A DNA stretch of 64,000 bases from Bacteroides ovatus (GCF_001314995.1 NZ_CP012938.1:3038001-3102000), one strand, 5' to 3'. Positions 1 through 9,590 are shown, numbered from the stretch's first letter. The notes: generated by a model not told the origin, from the sequence alone. A program made the numbers and translations.

Positions 1-20
1 TCTTTTACTGCTTTTGTGTC

Positions 21-1319
21 TCACTGTTCGGGAGAATGAAGCAACAGCCTGTGTCCTGCTTTCAGAGTGACCTTCACCGTCCGCATCTTTTTAGCGACAT
101 ATCCCGACACGCCCTGTATCACTCCTTTTCCCAGGTCCGAAGCGATCTGCGCCCCGGCATCCGTAGAGATATTGATACTGCCGTTCATGGAGGTTCCCAT
201 ATTTGCCGCTATCTCACGTGCCGCATCATACTCCATCGAGTTGGGGACCGGTATTCCCCGCTGGCCGTCCGCATCGTAAACCTCCAGTTCTACAGGAATA
301 ACCGTACCTTTATATTCAACCGCCTGAACAAGGATATCAAGCCGTTCACCTTCCATACGGGCTCCGCCGGTCAGGATCGTCCCCTTAGGAATAAACAGGT
401 CATCGACCACCATCGGTTCCAGCAGGCGGATACGTAGCGCCTGACCGTCCGAAACAGTCTGTGTACCGTGTACACAGGCAGGAATGGTATTCCTGTCAGA
501 AGTCAGCACTTTCCCCACAGGAGTATTGAACCCTACATTCCTTTCCCCCGCAAATCCGTTTCCGGATTCCCCGTTGCTCGCGGGTTGTGACAGGGAAGAC
601 ACCACCTGATGCCGGACCTGTTTTACCGGTTTGACAGCCGTCCGCTGCCTTTTATCCATTGCCGGAGAAGTCGTCGCCGCCTGTTTCCCGTTGTATCGGG
701 CAGCCAGTTCATAGGATTTCTCCATCAGCGCCATTTTCTCTTCCATCGTAGTCTCCTGCGACGGCTTTTTCATCTGCCGTTCATGCTCCAGCTCTTCGAT
801 ACGTCGGAGCAGTTCATTCCTTTCGGAGTTCTCCGCACGGGTATAAAAATTATCCAGCGTACGGTTCATGTTACGATAGGCACCGGCAGAAGAATGGACA
901 GTATTATGGGAACCTGTAGAGGGGTTATCCGCCTCTTCCACCGGTAATTCCGCCATGCCTTCAGGCAGGTGCACCGTATCCTTACCGGAACTGCCGAACA
1001 GCGAAGCCATCTCCTGAAATGCATTTTTACGGTACTTATCCTTTTTCTCCAATTCTTCACGCTCATAAGCGTCCACCTTGTTGCCGTCCATCCTTTGCTG
1101 TCCGGGGGAGGGAATATCCGTATTGAATCCCTTCTCTTTCTCCTCCGCCGCCCTCTCCTTCTCCAACGGCGAATAAATCAGCCATAACGAACCTGCAAAG
1201 AGCAGGCACATGGCGGGATAAACAATATACCTGGTACGCCTGCGTTTTTCCTCCGGACTCAAAGGTCTGTCAGCAGACAAGCCTAACAGTGTCCTGATTT
1301 TCTGAATGTCCATAATCAT
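21..1319 (-). CDS. traM: Conjugative transposon protein TraM
   Basis: Resembles the Bacteroides TraM family, an inner-membrane-anchored periplasmic part of the mating apparatus (VirB10-like by analogy). The 432-residue product has a basic cytoplasmic N-terminus, one membrane segment at about residues 31-49, a long charged low-complexity stretch to about 280, and a folded C-terminal domain from about 285 to 425 (VVDDLFIPKGTILTG region). Two start codons are possible, at 1319 and 1313. Either way the start lies inside the end of traL (50-bp overlap), which implies translational coupling. It belongs to the leftward traE-to-traM operon. Only 20 bases remain to the window edge, where the next gene (traN by family order) should begin. 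Family call is firm; the VirB10 analogy is inference. Confidence 0.9.
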   Translation of the reverse strand: MIMDIQKIRTLLGLSADRPLSPEEKRRRTRYIVYPAMCLLFAGSLWLIYSPLEKERAAEEKEKGFNTDIPSPGQQRMDGNKVDAYEREELEKKDKYRKNAFQEMASLFGSSGKDTVHLPEGMAELPVEEADNPSTGSHNTVHSSAGAYRNMNRTLDNFYTRAENSERNELLRRIEELEHERQMKKPSQETTMEEKMALMEKSYELAARYNGKQAATTSPAMDKRQRTAVKPVKQVRHQVVSSLSQPASNGESGNGFAGERNVGFNTPVGKVLTSDRNTIPACVHGTQTVSDGQALRIRLLEPMVVDDLFIPKGTILTGGARMEGERLDILVQAVEYKGTVIPVELEVYDADGQRGIPVPNSMEYDAAREIAANMGTSMNGSINISTDAGAQIASDLGKGVIQGVSGYVAKKMRTVKVTLKAGHRLLLHSPEQ

Positions 1320-1569
1320 AATAGTCTTTAAAGTGAATGGTTGTATCTTTCTCCGGCTTTATATCCAAAGGGCGGATATGCTCAATTTGCAATCCCCCGC
1401 CCGTTTCTCCGAAACCCAAAAGGGAAGAGAGGAGCATATACAGGCAGCCTGCCATAAACAGGGCAAATGCAACGGCGATGACAGCCAACCGCTGCCCTGT
1501 CGTCAGTCTGCGGCAGTATCGGTGTATCAGGATGTCCGCCTGTTTCCACGGGTATTTTCTTCTTCTCAT
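1270..1569 (-). CDS. traL: Conjugative transposon protein TraL (DUF3989-type)
   Basis: Small 99-residue protein with a basic N-terminus and one strong membrane segment at about residues 26-50, followed by a short polar tail of about 48 residues. Size, topology and position between traK and traM match the Bacteroides TraL family, a minor inner-membrane subunit of the mating channel of unknown exact role. Its last 50 bases overlap the start of traM and its first codons overlap the end of traK by 4 bases, so the three are almost certainly co-translated. No enzymatic motif is visible. The call rests on synteny and topology more than on conserved residues. Confidence 0.85.
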   Translation of the reverse strand: MRRRKYPWKQADILIHRYCRRLTTGQRLAVIAVAFALFMAGCLYMLLSSLLGFGETGGGLQIEHIRPLDIKPEKDTTIHFKDYYDYGHSENQDTVRLVC

Positions 1570-2189
1570 CGGTCGGCACTCCTTAAATCCTTGTTTTCCA
1601 TAATGGTAAAATGCTCGATAATGAACCCGTTCGGATTGTCATCCGACCTGACAGCATTCTGAAGCCGACACTCCGTCACCAGGCTGCGCTCCGTCACGTT
1701 GCTCTCACGGATGATCATCTGCCGGGCATACGTCCTCGCCTTATAGGGATAACTGTTGAAGTCGCAAGACACGCTGTCCACCTGGACAACCTGATTGATG
1801 TTACCCGAAATCAGACGGTTGTAATACCCTTTCTCGGCAAGGTCCACATAATAATGGTAGGCACTCTTGTCAGCCAGCAGCAGAGCCCGGTGGATATTGT
1901 GCTCGATGGCGTCCTTCTGCGGTGAAAGGCTGAAGAAGAGTTCATGGAAGCGCCTCACATGCTCCCTGGCTTCCGCCGGACGGTTCTGGGAAAGATCCTG
2001 CGAGAGCGCAAGCATCAGCGACTTGCCGCCGTCCAGCACATAGATCTTTTCACGCTGCTTCTCGGCAAAACTGTAGGAACTCCACAACGAATAGCCAGTA
2101 ATGAGCGTGCAGCAGCATACAAAGGCTGCCAGCATCAAGCGGATACGCCTGAAGCTGCTTTCAATATTGGTCAATGACTTGAATTCCAT
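1566..2189 (-). CDS. traK: Conjugative transposon protein TraK
   Basis: Product of 207 residues with a short cytoplasmic N-terminus, one membrane segment at about residues 18-36 and a periplasmic domain of about 165 residues. This is the architecture of the Bacteroides TraK family, considered the VirB8-like assembly factor of the mating channel. The periplasmic domain contains the conserved-looking NQVVQVDSVSCDF stretch near residue 135. It starts 21 bases after the traJ stop and overlaps traL by 4 bases. The family assignment is from overall sequence character and gene order; the VirB8 role is known for the family by analogy. Confidence 0.9.
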   Translation of the reverse strand: MEFKSLTNIESSFRRIRLMLAAFVCCCTLITGYSLWSSYSFAEKQREKIYVLDGGKSLMLALSQDLSQNRPAEAREHVRRFHELFFSLSPQKDAIEHNIHRALLLADKSAYHYYVDLAEKGYYNRLISGNINQVVQVDSVSCDFNSYPYKARTYARQMIIRESNVTERSLVTECRLQNAVRSDDNPNGFIIEHFTIMENKDLRSADR

Positions 2190-2210
2190 CTGTGAATCGT
2201 TTTTGATTGT

Positions 2211-3224
2211 TTATTTTCCACGTATACGCCCTCCGATATTACCCAGTGCCGCACCGCCGGCACCGGCAGTGAAACCACCGGCTTTAGTCGCCGTACGGTT
2301 CAGATTGCGGGAATAGTTGCCGCCACCTCCCGCCTGGACAATCCAGCCGGAAACGGTCGGAACGGTAAAATAACCGACAATCCCGATCAACATGAAAATG
2401 ATGTACACACAGTTCGAATTGTCCAGTGAATAATCGGGATTTCCCTGCAGTTCGGCAATATCGTTCTGAAGCATGAGCACCTGTATCTTGGCAAGCATGC
2501 AACTGAACAAGTCGCTGACAGGAAGCCACAAGTAGACCGATATATATCTTGTGAACCACTGCCCGAGCGTGGACTGCAAGCCGTCCCACACCGAAATGGC
2601 GAAGGCTATCGGACCCAGCACGGAAAGTACCACCAGGAAAAAGGTCCTTACCGTATCTATCAGCAACGAAGCGGCTGCAAAAAGCAATTCCAGCAGGCTG
2701 CGGAAAGCGTCACGGATACTCTTCTCCAGATTATACATGCCCACTTCCATATACATTCCCAGACGGGTGGCGGCGTCTCCCGGAGACCAGCCGAGCTCGT
2801 CCAGCTGGCGGTCAAACTCCTCATCACTGACCAGATAGGCGGTTTCGGGATTGCGCATCATGGCCTCCCTCTCCAGCCGATCTTTCTGCGCCCTGTACTG
2901 CTGCATGTCCAGTGTCTGCCCTTCCAGCATCCTGTGGGTCCCCTGCACAATGGGACTTAAAATACTGTTCATCGTTCCCAGCACCAGTGTCGGAAACAGC
3001 AGGATACAGATACCCAGCGCAAAAGGGCGAAGCAGCGGATAGACGTCCACCGGCTCGGCACGGGCCATTGACTGCCAGACGCGGAGGGCGACATAAAACA
3101 GGGCACCCAGTCCTGCAACGCCCTTCGCCACACCCAGCATGTCCTCGCAAAGAGGCATCATCTCATTGTACAGACTCTCCAGTATCGTATGGAGGCTGGC
3201 AAAATCTATCGACAACAGTACCAT
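2211..3224 (-). CDS. traJ: Conjugative transposon protein TraJ, polytopic channel protein
   Basis: A 337-residue multi-spanning membrane protein with hydrophobic segments near residues 28-48, 70-90, 180-210, 215-235 and 275-300. It ends in a Gly/Ala-rich cytoplasmic-type tail (GGGG...RGK). Topology and position fit the Bacteroides TraJ family, the VirB6-like polytopic inner-membrane protein of the conjugation channel. Only two bases separate it from the traI stop, so it is part of the same transcript. It has no signal peptide. The family name is well supported; helix boundaries are by eye. Confidence 0.9.
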   Translation of the reverse strand: MVLLSIDFASLHTILESLYNEMMPLCEDMLGVAKGVAGLGALFYVALRVWQSMARAEPVDVYPLLRPFALGICILLFPTLVLGTMNSILSPIVQGTHRMLEGQTLDMQQYRAQKDRLEREAMMRNPETAYLVSDEEFDRQLDELGWSPGDAATRLGMYMEVGMYNLEKSIRDAFRSLLELLFAAASLLIDTVRTFFLVVLSVLGPIAFAISVWDGLQSTLGQWFTRYISVYLWLPVSDLFSCMLAKIQVLMLQNDIAELQGNPDYSLDNSNCVYIIFMLIGIVGYFTVPTVSGWIVQAGGGGNYSRNLNRTATKAGGFTAGAGGAALGNIGGRIRGK

Positions 3225-3226
3225 GG

Positions 3227-3871
3227 CTACCAGTATCTGGAGGTTTCATCACCATAGAGCCTCATTACGCGGTCCATGTCGTTCCTCTTCCTGGCACGCA
3301 GGTAGCTCACGGCGATATTCCTGTTCGTATAATAACTGACAAGGTTCCGGTAACGGCGCATGTCACGGTAACACTCATCCACCACGTCCATGCGGTCCTT
3401 GTCCGTCATGGAGAGGGTGCTGACATCGATTACCTGCTTCAGATCCTGCAATACGCCGTTGCTCTCCTCCAGAAGTTTCGTATAACCGGAAGCGATGGCG
3501 TCCAGTTCCCTTACCGAGAAATTCTCATCCTTCATCATCCTGCCGAAGCCGGTGACATAGATATCCGACACGTCACCCACCATCAGGATGATTTCACGCA
3601 CCTTGCGGGCGTCCCTCACCAGGTTATTCACGGATTTAAGGGCGTCATAGTATTTTTTTGACTGCTCATAGATCTTGACCGTTTCGGAAAAGCTCTGCGC
3701 GGTGTTCGTGGCCGTCTTGGAAGTATGCGCAATATTGTCCGACATGTTGATGATACCCTGGGCCAGGTTTCCGGGATCGGTAACCACCCACTGAGCGCTT
3801 GACTGTACGGTTGCCAGCAGAAACACCGTACAAACAAGGCTTGCCTTTTTCCATATGCCTCCCGTTCTCAT
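3227..3871 (-). CDS. traI: Conjugative transposon protein TraI (DUF4141), secreted
   Basis: A 214-residue protein with a clear signal peptide (basic residues 1-9, hydrophobic core to about 22, SSAQ cleavage region near 24-27) and a largely helical, coiled-coil-like mature part. It resembles the DUF4141/TraI family of Bacteroides conjugative elements, which occupies the VirB5-like slot of the operon and should act in the periplasm or at the pilus tip. The start overlaps the stop of the upstream DUF3876 gene by 4 bases, and traJ follows after 2 bases. The family is recognised from sequence; the VirB5 parallel is inference from order and secretion signal. Confidence 0.88.
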   Translation of the reverse strand: MRTGGIWKKASLVCTVFLLATVQSSAQWVVTDPGNLAQGIINMSDNIAHTSKTATNTAQSFSETVKIYEQSKKYYDALKSVNNLVRDARKVREIILMVGDVSDIYVTGFGRMMKDENFSVRELDAIASGYTKLLEESNGVLQDLKQVIDVSTLSMTDKDRMDVVDECYRDMRRYRNLVSYYTNRNIAVSYLRARKRNDMDRVMRLYGDETSRYW

Positions 3872-4239
3872 CGTCTGTTTTCATTACGTACATAATCACC
3901 GTGAGGGGAAAAAGTCAGCACGTCGGTCGCTTCATTATAGGATACGTCAATGCGGTATCCGGTATTGATGAAAAGGTTGCCGTTCTCCTCGACCAGCAGG
4001 TAGGTCCGCGGTTTCAGGACACGTGCCTTTCCGCTGCGGGAAAAGACCGTCACCTTATAGGCTCCGCCTTCCTTGTAGACCAGCACATCAGGCTTACCCT
4101 CCACGCTGCTCCACGAACCGCAGAGTCTGTCACAATCCGTTCCGTTTGCTTCCATACAACTTTGCAATACCATGGCGGCCATGCCGACCAGGCATACCGC
4201 CAGCCTCACCAATTGTCTGTTTCTCATAACTTCGTTCAT
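3868..4239 (-). CDS. DUF3876-type lipoprotein in the traH position
   Basis: A 123-residue protein with a lipoprotein signal: a hydrophobic stretch followed by VLQSC, placing the lipidated cysteine at about residue 28. The mature part is a small beta-rich domain containing a CGSWSSVEGKPDVLVYKEG stretch typical of DUF3876 proteins found between traG and traI in Bacteroides conjugative elements. Its ATG overlaps the TGA of the second traG exon (ATGA at 4236-4239), so it depends on translation of spliced traG for coupling. A second in-frame ATG 12 bases downstream is an alternative start. Function is unknown; likely an outer-membrane-facing accessory of the channel. Confidence 0.75.
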   Translation of the reverse strand: MNEVMRNRQLVRLAVCLVGMAAMVLQSCMEANGTDCDRLCGSWSSVEGKPDVLVYKEGGAYKVTVFSRSGKARVLKPRTYLLVEENGNLFINTGYRIDVSYNEATDVLTFSPHGDYVRNENRR

Positions 4240-4373
4240 TTAGGGGTTGATACTTGTTTTTGTTCTTCTCTTTTCCTTTCAGCCAGCCGCTGGACGGCAA
4301 GCTCCAGATTGCCGCCCAGTTCCCGCGTCAGTTCATGGAGTTCCAGCTTCTCGGATTCCTCGGTCGTGTACAC
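4236..4373 (-). CDS. traG: traG exon 2: C-terminal 45 codons of the VirB4-like ATPase
   Basis: Immediately after the predicted intron 3' end the minus strand reads in frame Val-Tyr-Thr-Thr-Glu-Glu, continuing for 45 codons through an amphipathic Glu/Arg/Lys-rich tail to TGA at 4236. The segment has no start codon and no ribosome site of its own and is in the same frame as exon 1 once the intron is removed. Joining the exons gives ...EEYA|VYTTEE. This tail is the normal C-terminus of TraG family proteins as I know them. Without splicing it cannot be translated as part of TraG, and coupling to the downstream lipoprotein gene would be lost. Confidence 0.85.
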   Translation of the reverse strand: MYTTEESEKLELHELTRELGGNLELAVQRLAERKREEQKQVSTPK

Positions 4374-4376
4374 GTA

Positions 4377-4468
4377 GGCTAAGCACCCAGCGCCTTGTCA
4401 TATTTCTATGGTAGGTTTCCGAGTACTCGCCTCCGAACCGGACTTACAAGTCTCCCTGTATCCGGCTC
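4377..4468 (-). ncRNA. Group II intron catalytic domains V and VI
   Basis: Domain V occupies 4435-4468: a short GC stem, an asymmetric bulge and a terminal loop in the usual 34-nt layout. Domain VI is built from GGCGAGTACTCGG (4431-4419) pairing, with several G.U pairs, to the strand at 4390-4377. The unpaired adenine at 4380 would supply the lariat 2'-OH. Only three bases follow the stem before the splice site. Both domains look intact, so the intron is likely still splicing-competent. Confidence 0.85.
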
Positions 4469-4476
4469 TCCACTAA

Positions 4477-6309
4477 TTAATTCAGTCTGATTCTTCGGTC
4501 GGGGTCTATTTTTGCATGACACTTTGAGCAGACAGCCAAAGTTTTTCGTCTTCGAGCTATCATTTTCTTTTCCCAGTCGGATTTACCTTTCAGGTCTTTA
4601 AGTTTGCGAACGTGATGCATTTCGAGTTTATCGGTAGCACCGCATAATTCGCAGACTTGGAGCTTCAGCCTTTCCATAAGGCTGTTACGTCCACCTGTTA
4701 TGGAAACTGTCCGTGGAATAGTGTCACAGTAAATATTCCCTGCAACCTTTTTGCGTTTGAAACCATCATGATAAAATGATTGGTAAAGTGTCTTACCCTT
4801 ACTATTTTCATATGCCACTTGGAAAACCTTGTTCTTTTTATATTTCAGAAGTATTTTCTTTACAGATGATTTGTATTTGTTCGCAAATACCTTATACATG
4901 CTGTATGACATAATGTGATAGAAAGAATTGATGACATAGCTGTTATTGGCTATTGAGTAGTAATTATAGAACCCTCGGATTTCGGCATTGAACTGACTGA
5001 CTATTTCCAAGTCATCCAAGTTCAGCATGTACGTTCTGACGATGGATTTCCAAACCTCTTTGCCATTGACGACCACGATTCTTGCGGCTTTATAATCAAA
5101 GAGTTTTTTCCGCATCGTTTCAAAATTCAGGTACAATACAGGCTTGTGTCCGAATGCACGAACCGTTTTACCGTACTTATCCTTACGTAAATCGTTACAC
5201 CTACGTATAAATACGTCATATCCGAGAAATTTCGCCGGTTTCTGCGCATTGGTTATCAGTGTCTTTTCGTCTGACAGTTCCAGTTTAAGAGCTTCATTCA
5301 AATAATTCTTAATATCCTCTTTTACTGTTTTGCAGTCTTCAAGATTACCGGTAATTCCAATCAGAAAGTCATCTGCGTATCTCACGTATTTTAACCGTTT
5401 GATACTGCTGTCCATTTCATTACGTGCCGGATAGTTGTTCCGTTCTTCTCGTAGCCGCTTAATTTCGGCGGTCATCTGTTTCCTTACCTTTACATCTTTC
5501 TCATTCTTTAGTTTCTTTGCCAGTCGGTATCTTCGCTGTTCGTAGAGCTTGTATCGAGCGTCGCCTTTTCTTGTTACCCCTTTATTGAACCGATTGATGT
5601 ATTCCTTGATGTACTTGTCGAACTTGTCAAGGTAGATGTTAGCCAGTATTGGGCTGATAATCCCGCCTTGCGGAGTTCCACTGTACGTTCTATGAAATAC
5701 CCAGTCTTCCACATATCCGGCATTCAGGATTTTTCTGATAAGCCGCAAAAATCTCTCGTCGGCGATACGTTCCCGAAGAATATTAATCAGTACGTCATGA
5801 TTGATATTGTCGAAGAATCCTTTAATATCGCCTTCAATAAACCATTTCACGGCAGTGAATGTCTTTTGTATATCTATAAGAGCAGTATGACAACTTCGTT
5901 TGGGACGAAACCCATGTGAAGTATGTTCAAAACTACCTTCATAGATTGCTTCAAGTATCATTCTGACTACTTCCTGTACCAGCTTATCATCAAAAGAGGG
6001 TATGCCAAGCGGACGTTTTTTCCCGTTTTTCTTAGGTATGTACGTCCTTTTGGACGGATTAGGCTGATAAGTCTCATTTTTAAGACTGCCAATCAGTTGT
6101 TCAACTCGGTCAATGCTCATTCCGTCAATGGTTTTTCCATCGGCTCCTGCCGTCATGTTGCCTGTCTTGCTGTAAATATTCTGATAGGCTACATAAAACA
6201 TTTCCTCGTTAAACAGCACTCTATACAGCCGCTCAAACTTATAGTTCAAGTTACCGCTGTGTTTACTCAGACTGTTCAACACATTTTCTGGATTTCTCAT
6301 GTCTCTCAC
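4477..6309 (-). CDS. Group II intron reverse transcriptase/maturase with HNH endonuclease
   Basis: A 610-residue intron-encoded protein. It carries the reverse transcriptase domain (about residues 60-380) with the active-site motif YADD inside RYADDFLIG, and the fingers motif around TYIPKKNGKKRPLGIP. The maturase X region spans about 420-520. A C-terminal HNH-type endonuclease zinc cluster follows (CELCG...HH...CSKCH, about 555-600). It should promote splicing of its host RNA and retrohoming into intronless traG copies. All catalytic motifs appear present, so it is probably active. The ATG at 6309 was taken; a second ATG three codons downstream is possible. Base composition is visibly more AT-rich than the flanking tra genes, consistent with separate acquisition. 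Confidence 0.95.
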   Translation of the reverse strand: MRDMRNPENVLNSLSKHSGNLNYKFERLYRVLFNEEMFYVAYQNIYSKTGNMTAGADGKTIDGMSIDRVEQLIGSLKNETYQPNPSKRTYIPKKNGKKRPLGIPSFDDKLVQEVVRMILEAIYEGSFEHTSHGFRPKRSCHTALIDIQKTFTAVKWFIEGDIKGFFDNINHDVLINILRERIADERFLRLIRKILNAGYVEDWVFHRTYSGTPQGGIISPILANIYLDKFDKYIKEYINRFNKGVTRKGDARYKLYEQRRYRLAKKLKNEKDVKVRKQMTAEIKRLREERNNYPARNEMDSSIKRLKYVRYADDFLIGITGNLEDCKTVKEDIKNYLNEALKLELSDEKTLITNAQKPAKFLGYDVFIRRCNDLRKDKYGKTVRAFGHKPVLYLNFETMRKKLFDYKAARIVVVNGKEVWKSIVRTYMLNLDDLEIVSQFNAEIRGFYNYYSIANNSYVINSFYHIMSYSMYKVFANKYKSSVKKILLKYKKNKVFQVAYENSKGKTLYQSFYHDGFKRKKVAGNIYCDTIPRTVSITGGRNSLMERLKLQVCELCGATDKLEMHHVRKLKDLKGKSDWEKKMIARRRKTLAVCSKCHAKIDPDRRIRLN

Positions 6310-6880
6310 ATCTTCCTTTAAATTGTTAAACTTAATTAGCTGCTCCCCTTCGCCATGTACAGGGCGTTACCCTGCTCAGACTACTATGGAAGCTCCGTTG
6401 CCATGCCGGATATTCAGGGGCAGACCCCATAGCCCTACAACTGGCTTTCCGGTTTAGGCAATCCCCGTTTAGAAATTTGACGACTATTTGGCTCGATAGA
6501 TTGTCGGATACGACTTTCGTCCTTTACTACTTATGGTAGTTGCCTTGCGGTAAGTTTATGCTACTCCTGCTACGTGTCATCAGTGTAGTACCACAACATA
6601 ACGGTATAATTCCGAAGAATTATTCAACTGTCTTCCGTCATTGCCCAAGGATACGACTGCTCGGACTATCGTTCAACCAATGCAGGCTTTATCCTCATAT
6701 CTATCATTTTAACTTGCCATTCGGTCGCAGCCTGACAGTTGGCTGACTTATGGCTTTACCAACGTGCTATGTTCCCTTGTGGGGTTTTCCCCTCCGGTTA
6801 GCGGTTGTTAATGGGCATTTTAAACACTTGCCCAGTCGCTTGCCAAAGCGACATTCGTCAAATTCCCTTTACGGGCGCAC

Positions 6881-9268
6881 CGCATACTCCTCCGCGCTGA
6901 CCTCCGTCGCATAAACGGCGGAGTGTGTTCCGCCCAGCCCGATCCAGACTTCACGGTAGAAAGGTCCGGGACGGTTCGCACGGTTGATGGAAAGGATCTG
7001 CCCCCTCTCCTTCTCCGTCAGTCCCAGAAGTTTCTGGATATGTTCGAACTTGTTCATATATTTACGCTGGTCAAGCAGTATCTTGCAGTCCGAGTTGTTG
7101 ATGATCGCCTCCTTGACAATATCCGAGGAGATGATGTCGTCCACCTCCTGCGTCACTACCACGGCCTCACCGAAATACTTTCTGACGGTTTTAAAGAGAT
7201 ACTTGATGTATTCACTCATGTTGGCGGACATCAGGGCTTTCCAACATTCCTCAATCAATATCATCTTGCGGATTCCCCTGAGCTTTCTCATCTTGGATAT
7301 AAAGGTTTCCATGATAATAAGCGTAACCACCGGAAGCAGGACCTTGTTGGAGGAGATGTTGTCCAGTTCAAAGACTATGAACCGTTTGTTCGTCAGGTCC
7401 AGTTCCTTGTCGGAGTTCAGCAGGAAGTCATAGTCCCCGCCCCTGTAAAACGGTTCCAGCACATTCAGAAAGCCGTCAATATCGAAGTCCTTTTCACGCA
7501 CCTTCTTTTGCTCGATCATATGGCGGTAGTCATCACGGACAAACTCATAGAAGCCGTTAAAATCCGGCCTGGACGCCCTGTCATCCGTAATCCGGCGGAT
7601 ATAGGCATTCACCGCACCCGACAGGGCCACCTCCTCCGAACGTTTCGGGGCTTCGTCCTCCCGTTTCCACAAAGTCAGAATCAGCGTCTTGATACTCTCA
7701 CGTTTTTCAACGTCAAACTGTCCGGAATCCGTATAAAAAGGATTAAAAGCTATCGGATTATCCTCCTCATACGTTATATAGATGCCGTCCTCACCGTGCG
7801 TACGGTCATGGATCATACGGCACAGTCCCTGGTAACTGTTGCCCGTGTCCACCAGCAGGATATGCGTGCCCTGTTCATAATATTGTCTGACCAGGTGGTT
7901 GGTAAAAAAGGATTTGCCGCTACCGCTGGGACCGAGAACAAACTTGTTGCGGTTCGTGATGATACCGCGTTTCATCGGCAGGTCGCTGATGTCAACATGC
8001 AGGGGGATGCCGTTCCGGCGGTCAGCCATACGGATGCCGAACGGGCTGGGAGAACTCCGGTAATTGGTTTCAGCCGTAAAGAGACAGACGGCCTGTTCCA
8101 GAAAAGTGTAGAACGACTCCTCTGCCGGAAAATCACCCGCATTGCCGGGAATGCCAGCCCAGTAGAGCACCGGGGCATCCACCGTATTGTGCCTCGGCGT
8201 GCATTCCATCATGGCAAGCTGGCTGCCGGTATCGTTCTTCACACGTCTGAGTTCCTCCCTGTCTTCAGCCCACGCCGTCACGTTGCAATGGCAGCGGACG
8301 GGCAATACGCCCTTCGTATGGGCTTCATCCAGATACATCTCCGTCCACTCCCGGTTTACCGCATTACTCCGGCTGTACTTCGAGAGGGAGAGCATGTTGC
8401 GCGAAGTTTTTTCCATTGTACGGAGAATCTCCTGCGCGTCGTCTATAAACACATACTGCGAATAGATATGGTTACAAGGAAGCAACAGGCCGACGGGAGC
8501 GGCGAACGAGAGGCGGCAGTCACTGCGGTCGGTGGACATACGCTCATAACGCATATCGGTGGACACCCTGCCGGGAAGGTCCTCCGTATCAGATAGGGTA
8601 TGCACACACAGCCGCTTGTCACCCACACGCATGCCGCCGGGATTAAGACAGATGTCCTGAAGCACGGCGGTTTCATCCTCCAGCGACAGGGAGAAATATT
8701 TCTCCACCAGTCCGGGACGTCCCTCAGTGCCGGTAATCTCGTCCGCCTCCAGCCTGCGCAGGCTGACATGGCCGGAATCGTTCATGATACGCTCGAACTG
8801 TTCCACAGCTTCCAGAAACCGGGCCGCCGTGTCCTTGTCAACCATCTCCTTGGGCAGAAGGGAACCGCGGCAGAGGCTGTTGAAGTCACTCCTCTGCCGG
8901 CTGCGCTCACGCGTGGTCTTCGTCAGATACAGGTAGCATTTGTGGTTCAGGTACGGGCGCTCGTTGAAATGGCGCTCATAGCTTTTCGACAGGAAGCTCT
9001 GTTCACCGTCCCGGAAATCAGGACGGTAGATCTCCTTCGTGAACCAGTCCTGCTTGCAGACAACCGAAAAATCCGGCAGCACTTTGACAGCCTTTACCCA
9101 GGACGAGTGGACAGCCTCGTATTCGGCCGCAGTCATAGTAAACAGTTCGGGAAGTTCCACCTCAAAGGCCACGGTCAGGTCGGCGTCCTTGCTGACAATG
9201 CAGCCGTTTTCCACAGACAGCAGGGGGAACTTACGTTCAAGCGTTTCAGCTTTCAATACATTTCTCAT
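6881..9268 (-). CDS. traG: TraG exon 1: VirB4-type conjugation ATPase, interrupted
   Basis: Encodes the first 796 residues of TraG, the cytoplasmic ATPase that powers the Bacteroides conjugation channel. The Walker A motif GPSGSGKS is at residues 446-453 and a Walker B strand MILIEE at about 669-674. The N-terminal half (1-430) is the channel-binding region. Exon 1 ends at the codon for Ala796 (GCG, 6883-6881), where the group II intron begins. If the RNA is not spliced, translation reads three intron codons (Val-Arg-Pro) and stops at 6869, giving a 799-residue protein lacking the last 45 residues. With exon 2 the full length is 841 residues. The ATG overlaps the traF stop by 4 bases, implying coupling. 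Confidence 0.93.
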
Positions 9269-9585
9269 TTCTTTCTTCTTTTGGTCAGTAATCGGAATAA
9301 TCTCCTGCGGTGGATCAGATAACGAGGATGGCGTTTCCCCGACAGCAGCTTCATAAGGCCGTGTTCACCATACCGGGCATTCAGGCGGAAGGTCAGCCAG
9401 ACCAGCAGCGAACCGGACAGGAGTCCGAAAGGAATGCATATCCACTGGTTCACACCGGCTATATAAAGGATGACCACCACAAGCAGCACCGCGACAAGCC
9501 CGCCCGCAAAAATAAAAAGGTACTGTGATTTCAGGCCCTTGAACTCCAAAGGATTACCCGCGCCTTTATTTATCTCGTATTCCAT
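9265..9585 (-). CDS. traF: Conjugative transposon protein TraF (DUF4133)
   Basis: A 106-residue protein with two adjacent membrane helices (about residues 22-43 and 48-66) and a strongly basic C-terminal tail. This matches DUF4133/TraF, the VirB3-like partner of the TraG ATPase in Bacteroides elements. Its stop overlaps the traG start by 4 bases and it begins 5 bases after the traE stop. The opening MEYEINKGAGNPLEFKGL is typical of the family as I know it. Channel role is by family analogy. Confidence 0.9.
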   Translation of the reverse strand: MEYEINKGAGNPLEFKGLKSQYLFIFAGGLVAVLLVVVILYIAGVNQWICIPFGLLSGSLLVWLTFRLNARYGEHGLMKLLSGKRHPRYLIHRRRLFRLLTKRRKK

Positions 9586-9590
9586 AGCCT

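Larger units (their letters stand above)
4374..6880 (-). mobile_element. Group II intron interrupting traG
   Basis: On the minus strand the intron begins GTGCG at 6880, the group II 5' consensus, and ends ...CCTAC at 4374, with the expected A-pyrimidine 3' end. Domain V is the 34-nt hairpin at 4435-4468 with the characteristic GAGCC...GTTC framing. Domain VI is the stem formed by 4419-4431 with 4377-4390; its G.A mismatch leaves an adenine at 4380, six bases before the 3' end, as the likely branch point. The maturase gene lies in domain IV, and about 570 bases (6310-6880) hold domains I-III. Boundaries are derived by eye and supported by restoration of the traG frame. EBS/IBS pairings were not located. 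Confidence 0.9.

Noticed and set aside
2912..3661. Plus-strand frame of about 249 codons over traI/traJ
   Set aside because: Antisense to two well-supported tra genes and spans their junction; low-complexity composition and no motif.
6310..6880. Small plus-strand frames and a possible separate gene in the intron 5' region
   Set aside because: This stretch is structured intron RNA (domains I-III); the frames are short and have no homologue that I recognise.
6923..8596. Long plus-strand open frame of about 557 codons
   Set aside because: Exactly antisense to the conserved traG ATPase coding region, with no recognisable protein features; a frame shadow of GC-rich codon use.
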